From NCBI GenBank assembly GCA_964347035.1, contig CAYFXE010000023.1:1-47123 (forward strand): a DNA stretch of 47,123 nt, in the 5' to 3' direction. The position numbers and the translations under genes are program-made. Each line of letters starts with the position of its first letter. Position 1 is the stretch's first letter. The DNA comes from CAYFXE01 sp964347035 (lineage in GTDB: Bacteria; Acidobacteriota; Aminicenantia; Aminicenantales; Aminicenantaceae). The notes beneath the pieces are model-generated. The model did no database searches. It had not been told where the DNA came from and saw nothing but the letters and a program-made list of their open reading frames with translations. This document shows, in pieces, positions 18,601 to 26,963 of this stretch.

Positions 18601-19236
18601 TTACTTTTTGAGAAGTTTTTTAACCAGATCGACAGCTGAAGCGCCGTCTGGCGCATAACCATCGGCCCTTATTTCATCCGCGAACGAAGAGGTGACGGGA
18701 GCTCCGCCTATGATTATCTTGACATCCTGTCTTATCCTCGCTTTCTCCACAGCTTCGATGACATCCCTCATGTAGGGCATGGTTGTTGTCAAGAGCGCCG
18801 ACATCCCCACGATATCTGGGTTTTCCTTTTTTATGATTTTTAGGAATTTCTCCCTAGGGACATCAATTCCAATATCAATGATCTCGTAACCTGCCCTCTC
18901 AAGTAGTATACAAACAATCTTCTTACCGATATCATGCAAATCTCCTTTCACAGTGCCAATCACGATCTTTGCTTTTGGCTTTATTCTCTTCTGGATCAGC
19001 AAAGGCTCGATGATATCCATCCCGGCTTTCATAGCCCTTGTGGCGATCAGGACTTCTGGAATAAAGACCTCATTATTCTTGAATTTGACACCGATGGCAT
19101 CCATACCGCTGGTCAAACCATCATTCATGATCCTCTGGGGAGAGATATTTTGTAAGAGAGCCGATCTGGTCAGTTCTTTCACCGCAGAAGAATCTCCGTT
19201 TTCTACGTTAAAGGCAATCTCTTTTAGAATCTTCAT
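18601..19236 (-). CDS. Corrinoid protein of a methyltransferase system (MtbC/MttC-like)
   Basis: A 211-residue two-domain corrinoid carrier. Residues 1-85 form the helical cap domain (B12-binding-2). From about 88 onward comes the Rossmann B12-binding domain with the cobalt-ligating D99-x-H101-x-x-G104 in G-T-V-K-G-D-L-H-D-I-G, followed by G-M-S-A-L-L-T-T-T-M and G-G-A-P-V. Such proteins accept a methyl group from an MT1 enzyme such as MttB or MtbB homologues and hand it to an MT2 enzyme. It leads the 19236-to-16023 operon. The only MT1 candidate in the window is the MttB-family gene at 33057-34508, about 14 kb away, or the MetE-like protein next door. Confidence 0.93.
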   Translation of the reverse strand: MKILKEIAFNVENGDSSAVKELTRSALLQNISPQRIMNDGLTSGMDAIGVKFKNNEVFIPEVLIATRAMKAGMDIIEPLLIQKRIKPKAKIVIGTVKGDLHDIGKKIVCILLERAGYEIIDIGIDVPREKFLKIIKKENPDIVGMSALLTTTMPYMRDVIEAVEKARIRQDVKIIIGGAPVTSSFADEIRADGYAPDGASAVDLVKKLLKK

Positions 19237-19309
19237 GGATGATAATTTCCAGAGAAATCCTGCGATTCAAGGAACAATTTATCACTTAGGGATGACAAAA
19301 TCTAGCACT

Positions 19310-19337
19310 TTGTTTTAATTATTTGTAAAATTATGCT
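19310..19337 (+). promoter_or_regulatory. Candidate promoter of the PocR/AraC regulator gene
   Basis: TTGTTT at 19310-19315, a 16-base spacer, and TATGCT at 19332-19337. Transcription would start near 19344, just before AGGAG at 19347-19351. This makes the upstream ATG at 19333 part of the -10 box and supports translation from 19363. Confidence 0.45.
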
Positions 19338-19338
19338 A
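19316..19338. promoter_or_regulatory. Shared 23-base motif, copy 2, between the corrinoid module and its regulator
   Basis: Same motif as at 15956-15978 (21 of 23 identical). It lies in the divergent region between the AraC/PocR gene (plus strand) and the corrinoid operon (minus strand). On the minus strand it includes TTTACA, a possible -35 at the same place as TGTACA in copy 1; 17 bases on, GCTAGA is only a poor -10. Position and conservation fit autoregulation plus control of both corrinoid operons. Confidence 0.6.
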
Positions 19339-19362
19339 AAATTGGTAGGAGTTGCTCTGAAT

Positions 19363-20625
19363 ATGAAGATTGAATCCTGCATACCAAGAAAAAAATTCAA
19401 CAGACTCTCCAGGAGCTTTGTGTCAACAACAGGATTGCCTCTCATCCTGGTTAGCTCAAAAGGGGATATCATCTATGGATCAAACTCATGTCAATTATGC
19501 GGGAGACTCCTCGGCAAAAAAAATCTAATGTTGATAAAAAATTGCAACCTAAAGATGATAAGCGCCGTAAAGGAGGCCTTCCGTTGGGGGGAAGGATATA
19601 TCACAACCTGCCCCATAGGGCTCATCATGTTCGCTATTCCCATAGTCTATGATAAAAAATTGATCGGCGGTCTCTTGAGCGGCTTTGCCGTCTTCCCTGA
19701 AATGAGAAAAGATATAGATGAAGAAATCTATGCCAATTTAAGAGAATACAGCAACTCTCCTCTAGATTTTGACCTGGGTGAGCACAGGATGAGAGTTTTC
19801 TCCCTTGCAGAGGTAAGAGAATATGTCTCGGTTTTATTCCTGTTAACCAGAAAATACAATATCAATGACATCAATTTCCTTCGAGATGTCAACGAAAAAT
19901 ACGTGCAACAATATAAAATCGCCAACTTTCTCGAAGATCTCAAAAAAAGCAAACATGACGTCGGAAGAAAAATATTCGATAAGCAGGATGAGATCATCCA
20001 GAAGGTTAAGCTCGGTGATAAGACAGGGGCAAGAGAAATTCTGAATGAGTTCTTAGGCTCTATCTTCTTCGAAAGCGGAATGAATTTTGAGATGTTAAAA
20101 GTGCGGATCATCGAACTGATTGTCATCATATTCAGGGCTGCCATAGAAGCCGGAGTTGAAGCGAAAGAATTATTAGGACTGAACTATTCTTATCTTACTG
20201 AGTTGAACAAAGTCACAGATACTGAAGAGCTATTGGTCAAGCTAACGGAGATATTGGAGAATTTCATCCAAAAAGTTTCCTTGATCAAGGAAAAGAAGAA
20301 GAAAATCAAGATTCAAAAAATGTGTGATTACATCGATCAAAATTTCTCAGGAAAGATATCTGCCCGTGAAGTCGCAAAATCTGCGGGATTAAGTGTCAGC
20401 CGAGCTCTGCATCTATTCAAAGAGGAAACAGGGATGTCTCTCTCTCAATACATCAATAAACTGAGGATAGATTACGGAAAATATCTTCTTCTCAACACAG
20501 ACGTAAACCTCGCCGACTTGGCTAACGAAGTGGGATACTATGACCAGAGTCATTTCACAAAAAATTTTAAAAAGATAGAAAGGATAACCCCTTCCTATTT
20601 TAGGCAAAAATACAAAAACTTGTAG
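19363..20625 (+). CDS. AraC-family regulator with N-terminal PocR sensory domain
   Basis: A 420-residue transcription regulator. The N-terminal part (about residues 1-150) resembles the PocR ligand-binding domain: F-x-x-x-T-G-L-P-L-I-L-V-S-S-K-G-D, C-Q-L-C-G, then T-T-C-P-I-G-L and P-I-V-Y-D-x-K-L-I-G-G-L-L-S-G. A helical linker follows. The C-terminus is a double helix-turn-helix AraC domain (S-A-R-E-V-A-K-S-A-G-L-S-V-S-R and L-A-N-E-V-G-Y-Y-D-Q-S-H-F-T-K-N-F-K). An in-frame ATG at 19333 lies in the proposed -10 box, so the ATG at 19363 with AGGAG at 19347-19351 is preferred. It is divergent from the corrinoid module and probably senses its methylated substrate or a product. It may bind the shared 23-base motif. 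Confidence 0.88.
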   Translation: MKIESCIPRKKFNRLSRSFVSTTGLPLILVSSKGDIIYGSNSCQLCGRLLGKKNLMLIKNCNLKMISAVKEAFRWGEGYITTCPIGLIMFAIPIVYDKKLIGGLLSGFAVFPEMRKDIDEEIYANLREYSNSPLDFDLGEHRMRVFSLAEVREYVSVLFLLTRKYNINDINFLRDVNEKYVQQYKIANFLEDLKKSKHDVGRKIFDKQDEIIQKVKLGDKTGAREILNEFLGSIFFESGMNFEMLKVRIIELIVIIFRAAIEAGVEAKELLGLNYSYLTELNKVTDTEELLVKLTEILENFIQKVSLIKEKKKKIKIQKMCDYIDQNFSGKISAREVAKSAGLSVSRALHLFKEETGMSLSQYINKLRIDYGKYLLLNTDVNLADLANEVGYYDQSHFTKNFKKIERITPSYFRQKYKNL

Positions 20626-20680
20626 ACATAGATCGGGAATCATCTACCGTAGAATCAATTTCATCGAAAACAAAAGATCT

Positions 20681-21292
20681 TTAAGAATCCTGATATAACT
20701 CCTTCTTCTGCAAGAGTGCTTTTTCAATCGCTTTCCCTACTGACCAGAGGGCATCCAGCCGGAGATGCTTGTCCGCCGTCTGATCAAAAAGAAAACAGGT
20801 TCTCGCGGGAAACTCCTCGTCCTTTTTCCAGAAGATGATCCTCACCGGAAGGCGGGGAAACATAGGTAGTTCAAAGGATATATCTCCACCATCTACTCTT
20901 ATGCCTCCGCAGGAAAGACATGCCTCTCGAAAGCTACTCAAATCCTGACCAAATGTCTCTTCTAAACGTCTCACAGGCATTTCATGTGGACCTCGGAAGA
21001 AAAGGAGGCCACCGGGAAATTGTTTCTCACTCATCCATCGACCAGCGCAAGCAATCTCCTGAGCCCCGATAAGATAATTTACTGTAGAGAGCTGAAGGTA
21101 AAAGCCAGGAGAGAAAGATGTCAAAGAGTCAGCATCTAGAATGATTTGATCCCCGGGACTAACATGATAGTCGCGGTTGAGGATGCGAAGTCTGTACCTC
21201 TTGAGAGTCCGGTCATAATTTGCCAGACTCCGTTGGCTGACATCTTCAGGATTCATTCCGTTAAGAATATTCCAGAGTTCTTGATGAATCAT
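20681..21292 (-). CDS. DUF3786-like protein, function unknown
   Basis: A 203-residue soluble protein that resembles the uncharacterised DUF3786 family: a Y-R-L-R-I-L-N-R-D-Y-x-V-S-P-G start, then a central F-P-G-G-L-L-F-F-R-G-P-H-E-M-P segment and L-P-V-R-I-I-F-W-K-K-D-E-E-F-P-A-R near the C-terminus. It has no signal peptide or membrane segment and two cysteines in A-C-L-S-C-G-G. The family occurs in anaerobes with corrinoid metabolism as far as I recall, which fits the location, but no function should be assigned. It is monocistronic, convergent with the AraC gene, and its start has only a weak ribosome-binding site. Confidence 0.7.
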   Translation of the reverse strand: MIHQELWNILNGMNPEDVSQRSLANYDRTLKRYRLRILNRDYHVSPGDQIILDADSLTSFSPGFYLQLSTVNYLIGAQEIACAGRWMSEKQFPGGLLFFRGPHEMPVRRLEETFGQDLSSFREACLSCGGIRVDGGDISFELPMFPRLPVRIIFWKKDEEFPARTCFLFDQTADKHLRLDALWSVGKAIEKALLQKKELYQDS

Positions 21293-21410
21293 GTTCTTCG
21301 TTAGGATTGAAAATAAAGGCAGTTCTATTCTATTCTTGAGAACACTCCTTGTAAAACCAAAAGTCTCGGTTTTCTTGCCAACAATAAAGGGGAAAGGTAT
21401 AGTATTGATA

Positions 21411-21658
21411 ATGAAATGTCCAGGGCAAGATACAGGCCACTGGAAACCTGGTGATATTCTCGAAACTCAATGTCCTTTATGCGGCTCTCAAATCAAGCTT
21501 TTTCAAGGACAATAACCGAAAACAATGCAAGAGCTGAGAGAAATGAATTCCGAACCCAAGACTGGGTTTGAGATGCATTTGAATGGTGGGAATGTGTTGA
21601 ACAATACATGGGATTGGAAATGATAAAAAAAAGAGTACGACAATTTCCAATCAAATGA
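21411..21658 (+). pseudogene. Decayed copy of the Cys-rich zinc-ribbon gene at 28894-29127
   Basis: The first 27 codons read almost like the intact gene (M-K-C-P-G-Q-D-T-x-H-W-K-P-x-D-I). One extra base near 21497 then ends the frame after 34 residues. Resuming in the shifted frame gives the rest of the protein, but with TGA at 21535-21537 where the intact copy has Cys, TGA at 21544-21546 where it has Trp, and a second extra base near 21580. The final part (E-W-W-E-C-V-E-Q) has also lost cysteines. Similarity continues into the sequence just before the ATG, so this looks like an old duplication. A truncated 34-residue peptide could still be made. Confidence 0.8.
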
Positions 21659-21671
21659 AAGGAGGATTATG

Positions 21672-22439
21672 ATGCGTCTTGAAAATAGAGTCGCCTTGAT
21701 AACTGGAGGAAACTCAGGAATCGGGAAGGCCACAGCCATCCTGTTCGCTCAAGAGGGAGCAAGGATCTGTATCACGGGTCGCGACGAGCCAAGATGCCAA
21801 GAGGTGGTCAGGGAAATAAAAGAAAAAGAGGGAGGAGAGGCCATCTATGTCTGTGCCGATGTCCGCGATTCGGAAGAATGCCGAAGGACAGTGGAGAAGA
21901 CATTAGAGGCCTTCGGCCGACTGGACATCCTCTTCAATAATGCAGGCGTGTATTTCCCGAACAATGTTTTAGACTGTTCGGGGGAAGAGTGGGATCTCAC
22001 AATCGATACCAACCTCAAGGGGACATTCCTGATGTCAAAGTTCGCTCTTTCTCCGATGATCGAACAGAGAAGCGGTGTCATCATCAACAACGGCTCAGGA
22101 TGGGGGATAGTGGGCGGCAATAAAGCCGTTTCCTACTGCGCTTCCAAAGGGGGTGTTGTTCTCATGACAAAGGCCATGGCCATCGATCATGCCACCCAAG
22201 GCATCCGTGTCAATTGCCTCTGTCCCGGAGATGTCAAGACCCCGATGCTCGACGAAGACGCAAAGATGCGCGGGTTGACATGGGAAGAATACCACGAGCA
22301 AGCTGTAGCGCAACGTCCGATGGGCCGGATTGGAACCCCCGATGAGATTGCCAAAGCCGCCCTCTTCCTGGCCTCGGATGACTCTTCTTTCATGACAGGT
22401 GCGACACTCGTGGTTGATGGGGGTGGGACTGCAGATTAG
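21672..22439 (+). CDS. Short-chain dehydrogenase/reductase (SDR), 3-oxoacyl/glucose dehydrogenase-like
   Basis: A 255-residue classical SDR. It has the cofactor motif T-G-G-N-S-G-I-G near the N-terminus, N-N-A-G in the middle, a catalytic Ser in N-N-G-S-G-W-G, and the Y-C-A-S-K (Y-x3-K) pair, plus a typical D-D-S-S-F-M-T-G-A-T-L-V-V-D-G-G-G C-terminus. The substrate cannot be told from sequence. Two ATGs overlap at 21669 and 21672; GGAGG at 21661-21665 gives six bases to 21672, which I prefer. The gene stands alone, just after the decayed zinc-ribbon gene and convergent with the M20 peptidase. Confidence 0.9.
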   Translation: MRLENRVALITGGNSGIGKATAILFAQEGARICITGRDEPRCQEVVREIKEKEGGEAIYVCADVRDSEECRRTVEKTLEAFGRLDILFNNAGVYFPNNVLDCSGEEWDLTIDTNLKGTFLMSKFALSPMIEQRSGVIINNGSGWGIVGGNKAVSYCASKGGVVLMTKAMAIDHATQGIRVNCLCPGDVKTPMLDEDAKMRGLTWEEYHEQAVAQRPMGRIGTPDEIAKAALFLASDDSSFMTGATLVVDGGGTAD

Positions 22440-22457
22440 CGTTTTCGAATGATTCTC

Positions 22458-22482
22458 TATTGTGGCTGATTCCTTCACAATA
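22458..22482. terminator. Inverted repeat between convergent genes
   Basis: TATTGTG and CACAATA arms of seven bases separated by 11 bases, lying between the SDR stop (22439) and the M20 peptidase stop (22485). Its position suits a bidirectional transcript end, but the stem is AT-rich and there is no T-run, so this is tentative. Confidence 0.25.
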
Positions 22483-22484
22483 CC

Positions 22485-23690
22485 CTACAGTGAACCTGAA
22501 AAGAACAACGCAGCAGCAGTGTACAGCTTCCTGGCCAATATAACATCTTCCAGTCTTATGCTTTCTTCGGGTGAATGGGCATAATCCAACTCACCCGGTC
22601 CCCAGATGATTGAGGGGATTTTTGCCTCCCTTGATATCAGTGCTGCATCTGTCCAAGCCGGGAACACTCCAAGAGGTTCTGCTGCCATATTGTATTCGAG
22701 TAGCGCTTTCTGAGCCGCTGTGACGACAGGATGGGCTGGGTCGATGGTGACCGGGCCATGGAGCATCGTGGCCATGCTGTCTGAAACTCTGAACACCTTT
22801 GTCTTTAATCCCGGCCGCTCACTCCGAATTTTCTTGAGTAAGATTTCAAAGTCTTCAAAAACTTGTTCAATGGTTTCTGTGTTCACCCATCGCCGGTCGA
22901 GTTTAATCTGACAGTGTGCAGCCACTGTGCTCGGCTGATCACCTCCCTTAATAGTGCCTATATTCACAGCAGGAAGACCTAACACGGGGTCGCGCCTCTT
23001 CTGGAAATCCAGAATAAGCTCATTCTCGATGAGTTGGACAAAATGGGCCGCCGCAGAGATGGCGTTGATGCCGGATTCAGGAGTCCCCCCATGAGCCGCC
23101 TTTCCTTCGAAATCAACCGCCAGCCACTCCAATCCTTTGTGGCCGATATCAATCCGGTTGCTTGTCGGCTCGCCTACAATCGCGGCATCGGCTTGAAACC
23201 CACTTTTGACCAGATGTTCCGAACCTCGAGTCTGTGTTTCTTCATCAATGATGGCCGCAAAACTCAGTTTACCAGAAGAAAGCTTGCCGGATGTCTTCAG
23301 GCCAACAAGTGTTCCTGCCATGGCTGCCAATGCTCCTTTCATATCCGCTGTTCCCCGACCGTAAAGCCTTCCGTCTTTTACCTCTGCAGCAAAAAGATCA
23401 ACAGGACTTTTCTCGTTGGGTGGCACAGTGTCTGAATGACCGCACAACAAGAGGTGGAGGCCCGGGTTCAGTCCATCAATCGAAGCCAATAAGTTCGGCC
23501 GCCCATCACAGACTTCAGTGACTTCAAGCTCGATACCGTAAGCTCTCAAGAAAGCCTCCAGTTCCTGCACGACTGCCTTTTCTTGCTCAGGGATGCCCGG
23601 ATAGCTTCGCGCTTTCACCAATCGGATCAAAAGTTCAATGATTTCCGCATCAAGAGAGTTTTTATCATATAAGCTTTTCACTTTTTTCAT
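22485..23690 (-). CDS. M20 family metallopeptidase (ArgE/DapE-like deacylase)
   Basis: A 401-residue M20 hydrolase with the dizinc site partly visible: H85 and D87 in G-H-S-D-T-V-P, D116 in G-R-G-T-A-D-M-K-G, and the catalytic E150-E151 in I-I-D-E-E-T. The insert dimerisation domain follows, with H-G-G at its start. The family removes acyl groups from amino acids or cuts dipeptides; ArgE, DapE and carboxypeptidase G2 are relatives. There is no signal peptide, so it is cytoplasmic. A GGAGGTACC just before the ATG gives a strong ribosome-binding site. It is the last gene of a minus-strand group with CocE hydrolase, MFS transporter and D-aminoacylase, suggesting it finishes hydrolysis of imported N-acyl amino acids or dipeptides. 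Confidence 0.9.
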   Translation of the reverse strand: MKKVKSLYDKNSLDAEIIELLIRLVKARSYPGIPEQEKAVVQELEAFLRAYGIELEVTEVCDGRPNLLASIDGLNPGLHLLLCGHSDTVPPNEKSPVDLFAAEVKDGRLYGRGTADMKGALAAMAGTLVGLKTSGKLSSGKLSFAAIIDEETQTRGSEHLVKSGFQADAAIVGEPTSNRIDIGHKGLEWLAVDFEGKAAHGGTPESGINAISAAAHFVQLIENELILDFQKRRDPVLGLPAVNIGTIKGGDQPSTVAAHCQIKLDRRWVNTETIEQVFEDFEILLKKIRSERPGLKTKVFRVSDSMATMLHGPVTIDPAHPVVTAAQKALLEYNMAAEPLGVFPAWTDAALISREAKIPSIIWGPGELDYAHSPEESIRLEDVILARKLYTAAALFFSGSL

Positions 23691-23740
23691 GGTACCTCCT
23701 TCCCGTTAAAATTGGGCAGACACCGCCCTTACATTTTGTC

Positions 23741-25540
23741 CTATCTCGGGATGACAGGCAGGATGAGCCGAGAGGGATGTTTGTCATCATGGTAGATGGT
23801 CTGTTTTGCACATTCCAATTCCGCATCTTCACCGAAGGGATGCCCCGTGTTGGGATTTCGGTCGATGTGGGGAAAATAGCTGCTTGTGATGGAAACCCTT
23901 ATCCGGTGTCCCTTTTTGAAAACATGGCTTGTGAACATCAGACCGATATCGAACTTATAAATTTCCCCCGGAATTAGTAACGAAGGCTTAGATTCAGAAT
24001 CACGGTACCTGGCTCTGATCACTCCGGATAGAGGTGGGATGATGTTCTGGGAGAAGCCGTTGGGATACACATCGCTCACCTTCACGATAAAATCCGTATC
24101 CTTCGCAGAGGAAGAAGCGAATATTTCCGCCTTTATCGGCCCTGTGGCTTCAAGGTCCTTTTTCAACGGATCTGAAGTGTACACCAGAACATCGTTTCTC
24201 ACCTCTACTGATCTTAAGTCCCGTGCTCCTGGTTTTTCGAAGAAATAGTCAGTAACCGGATTGGACGGATCATAGGTAAAGCGGTCTGGTTTTTCGTTTC
24301 TAGGAATTTGTCTGTTCAATGTTCCGTCACCCCAGTGTGAGTTGGCCAAGCTGCTGCTGTGCAGATAAAAGGAAGTGTATTCTGTTCGAGATAAAGGCCA
24401 TTCTTCTTCGTCTCGCCACACGTTGTCTCCCATGACGAATAACCGAATAGGCGGCTCCTCCAGAATACCGTTATCAATATCTTTGAGCCAGAAGTCGAAC
24501 CAGCGAATAGCCAGCGCATCGACATCGATTATGGCTTCCGGCCCAAAATCCAGGTCCCCCGACTTCGAAGAACCACTGCTACAGTGGGTCCAGGGGCCGA
24601 TGATGAGTTTCTGGCCCCTCCTTGCCTGATCTGTCTTGCCGTTGGCTTTCATTCCAAGATAATTGATAATGGCTCCGGGCTGTCCGTAACCGTCGTCAAA
24701 CCATCCGGTCAGGTTGTAAGCGGGAACACTCACATTCTTATGAGCGCTCTCGATATCTGCAAAATCCCAGAATGGACCATCATCAGGGTGAGCAAGCCAT
24801 TCGTAATAGTAAGGACAGAATCCTTTCAAAATCGGAAGATTTCTCAAAGGAAGATATTCAAGCCATTTCCATTTGTTCTTTTCCCATGGAGGATGACTCT
24901 CTTTGTGAGCATCCTGTTTATCGCTCATGCCTCGGCGACGCGTAATCTCAGGCAGCCGGCCGTAAAGCCAGCCTATCCACGAGAGATCAAAGGTCCCTCC
25001 GAAATAGAAAAAATGCCGGGCGTTTGCAAAAGTGCCCTGAGGAAAAATAGCCTCTAAATGAGGGGGATCGGCTAAAGCCGCAAGCCACTGCACGGCTCCC
25101 AGATAGGAACACCCATACATTCCAACCTTACCATTGACGTACGGCAGGGTTGATGCCCACTCGATAGAATCATAACCGTCGTTTATTTCCTGAACATAGG
25201 GAAGAAATTCCCCCTCTGAAGAATAACGCCCTCTCACGTCTTGGATGATGACCACGTATCCTTTTTGCGCCGCAAGAGCAGGGAAGGAGGAATACTCACA
25301 GTAGCTGTTTTTGTTATAGGGAGTCCTGATGAGTACAGCCGGAAATTCACCTTGAGCATCAGGCCTGTAAACATTGGAAAAAAGTCTGACACCGTCTCTC
25401 ATCACACCGGGAACATCTTTTTCAACACGAGCATTATGATGTTGAGCTTCTGAAGAGGTTATCATGGGTAGAGACACCAAAAAAACTAAGATGACAAAAA
25501 GAAGTCCATTATTGAGGAACATACGTACCGAAAGTTTCAT
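23741..25540 (-). CDS. Exported CocE/NonD family hydrolase (X-Pro dipeptidyl-peptidase-like)
   Basis: About 599 residues from the preferred ATG at 25540. An open frame extends to 25627, but GAGGA sits six bases before 25540 and the protein then begins with a classical signal peptide (M-K-L-S-V-R-M-F, hydrophobic core, S-S-E-A-Q). The alpha/beta-hydrolase domain has the nucleophile S145 in Y-G-C-S-Y-L-G, preceded by I-I-Q-D-V-R-G-R-Y-S-S-E-G. An X-Pro dipeptidyl-peptidase C-terminal jelly-roll domain follows (V-Y-P-N-G-F-S region; K-G-H-R-I-R-V-S-I). The family includes cocaine esterase, acyl transferases and peptidases; the exact substrate is unknown. A paralogue is at 29355-31436. Confidence 0.88.
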   Translation of the reverse strand: MKLSVRMFLNNGLLFVILVFLVSLPMITSSEAQHHNARVEKDVPGVMRDGVRLFSNVYRPDAQGEFPAVLIRTPYNKNSYCEYSSFPALAAQKGYVVIIQDVRGRYSSEGEFLPYVQEINDGYDSIEWASTLPYVNGKVGMYGCSYLGAVQWLAALADPPHLEAIFPQGTFANARHFFYFGGTFDLSWIGWLYGRLPEITRRRGMSDKQDAHKESHPPWEKNKWKWLEYLPLRNLPILKGFCPYYYEWLAHPDDGPFWDFADIESAHKNVSVPAYNLTGWFDDGYGQPGAIINYLGMKANGKTDQARRGQKLIIGPWTHCSSGSSKSGDLDFGPEAIIDVDALAIRWFDFWLKDIDNGILEEPPIRLFVMGDNVWRDEEEWPLSRTEYTSFYLHSSSLANSHWGDGTLNRQIPRNEKPDRFTYDPSNPVTDYFFEKPGARDLRSVEVRNDVLVYTSDPLKKDLEATGPIKAEIFASSSAKDTDFIVKVSDVYPNGFSQNIIPPLSGVIRARYRDSESKPSLLIPGEIYKFDIGLMFTSHVFKKGHRIRVSITSSYFPHIDRNPNTGHPFGEDAELECAKQTIYHDDKHPSRLILPVIPR

Positions 25541-25646
25541 TGTTTTCCTCTTAAAAAATGATATGTTATGAGCCCGGCTTGATAAGAGCCAAACATGCGA
25601 TTTTCTGAAAGCAGCGATAATCTTCATGAATATCAGTATTTTAGCC

Positions 25647-26909
25647 TTATGCCTGAGCGATCTCAGTAGGAAGCTCTATCCTCAGGTCTTCTTTTCTCTC
25701 GGAGACTCTGAGCAAAATCGAAAAAATGAGACCCACAAATCCCAAAGAGGCAAACATAATCATAGCATAGGTATAGTTTCCTCCAGAAATATCTGTCAAT
25801 CTTCCCGTAAGCCAAGGAACCACAGCCATCCCGATATTCTGGAGCAAGGTCATCAAGCCAAAGGCTGTGCCCAAGTATTTTTCCTCGACAATAAGAGGGA
25901 TGGTCGGCCACAAAGCAGCTGGGACCAGAGAGAAGGAAAATCCGAGCATCACCATGGCTATCGCAGGAGGAAGGTGGGTCAGGCCCAGGAAAGCATGAGC
26001 AGGGACCAGTAAGAGTGATCCGATAATTATCATCGTGGCTCTTTTCCCAAATTTATCGACAAGAAAACCAAAAAGTGGGGTAAAAATCATCGAGCCGATG
26101 ACAATGAGCGACGTATAGAAGCCCCCTTTGACAGCACTGAACCCAAATTTTGTCTGCAAAAACACTGTGGAGAAAGCCGTGAACGGAAAAATGGCTGAAT
26201 AAAAAGTCATGCTGAGGATGGACACAAACCAATAGGAGAGTTTGAACCTGAAGATATCTAGGAAAACAAACTTTTCAGTTTTTTCTCTTTTTCTTTGTTC
26301 TTTAAAACCCCTCTCCGATGCTCTGTCTATTCCCGAATAGACGAGAAACAGAGCAAAACTTATGAACATGATGACTGATGAAACCCAAATGGATAGCCGC
26401 CAGGAGTCACCGAGCGCCTGGATGCGGGGAGAAGAATTGTGGGCAGCAATTGTTCCGAGTCGAGCAACAGAGAGGGCCAGGGCAAAACCAAGGGCGAGCT
26501 CTTTTCCCTTGAACCATTTCGAAAGAATCTTTGTTTTTGTGATCAGGAGCGACTCTCCGCCGAGTCCGAAGATGAATCTTCCGATGAGCATGATGAAAAA
26601 TGTGGGGCCAGCAGCAGTCAGGAGGACTCCGATCGCACAAAGGGCCGCAAACAGAGTCCCCGCCTTCCTGATGCCGATTTTATCTAGAAGAATACCCCCC
26701 AAGAGAACCATGATAAAATTGGGCAGACTGTAATAACTGAAGAGCAGGCCGTACTGGGCTCGCGAAATCCCCATCCCGTCGATGATATAAGAAGCTATCG
26801 GACTGATCGCATCAAAAGCATAATAGGCACCAAAGACTACTATGCCCATTATCATCAGGACGGCCCATCTTAACTTCAGATCTGCTTCTTCTTTCGGAGT
26901 CTTCACCAA
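25647..26909 (-). CDS. MFS transporter
   Basis: A 420-residue protein with about 12 predicted membrane spans in two sets of six and the loop signature G-G-I-L-L-D-K-I-G-I-R-K-A-G after span 2. The equivalent motif in the second half is F-L-V-D-K-F-G-K-R-A. It belongs to the broad oxalate/nitrate-type or organic anion MFS group; the substrate is unknown. It lies between the D-aminoacylase and CocE hydrolase genes, so uptake or export of the hydrolysis products, such as amino acids or short acids, is the likely role. Confidence 0.87.
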   Translation of the reverse strand: MVKTPKEEADLKLRWAVLMIMGIVVFGAYYAFDAISPIASYIIDGMGISRAQYGLLFSYYSLPNFIMVLLGGILLDKIGIRKAGTLFAALCAIGVLLTAAGPTFFIMLIGRFIFGLGGESLLITKTKILSKWFKGKELALGFALALSVARLGTIAAHNSSPRIQALGDSWRLSIWVSSVIMFISFALFLVYSGIDRASERGFKEQRKREKTEKFVFLDIFRFKLSYWFVSILSMTFYSAIFPFTAFSTVFLQTKFGFSAVKGGFYTSLIVIGSMIFTPLFGFLVDKFGKRATMIIIGSLLLVPAHAFLGLTHLPPAIAMVMLGFSFSLVPAALWPTIPLIVEEKYLGTAFGLMTLLQNIGMAVVPWLTGRLTDISGGNYTYAMIMFASLGFVGLIFSILLRVSERKEDLRIELPTEIAQA

Positions 26910-26963
26910 AGCTCCTCTAAGCAGAATTTTGGGGGTTGAAGGCTGTGCAATCCATCATGAAGG

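Noticed and set aside
21535..21546. In-frame TGA at a Cys position as a possible selenocysteine codon
   Set aside because: A second TGA replaces Trp and two frameshifts surround it; no SECIS-like hairpin was recognised. Pseudogene decay is simpler.
25541..25627. N-terminal extension of the CocE hydrolase
   Set aside because: The signal peptide and Shine-Dalgarno fit ATG 25540; the extension would bury the signal peptide.
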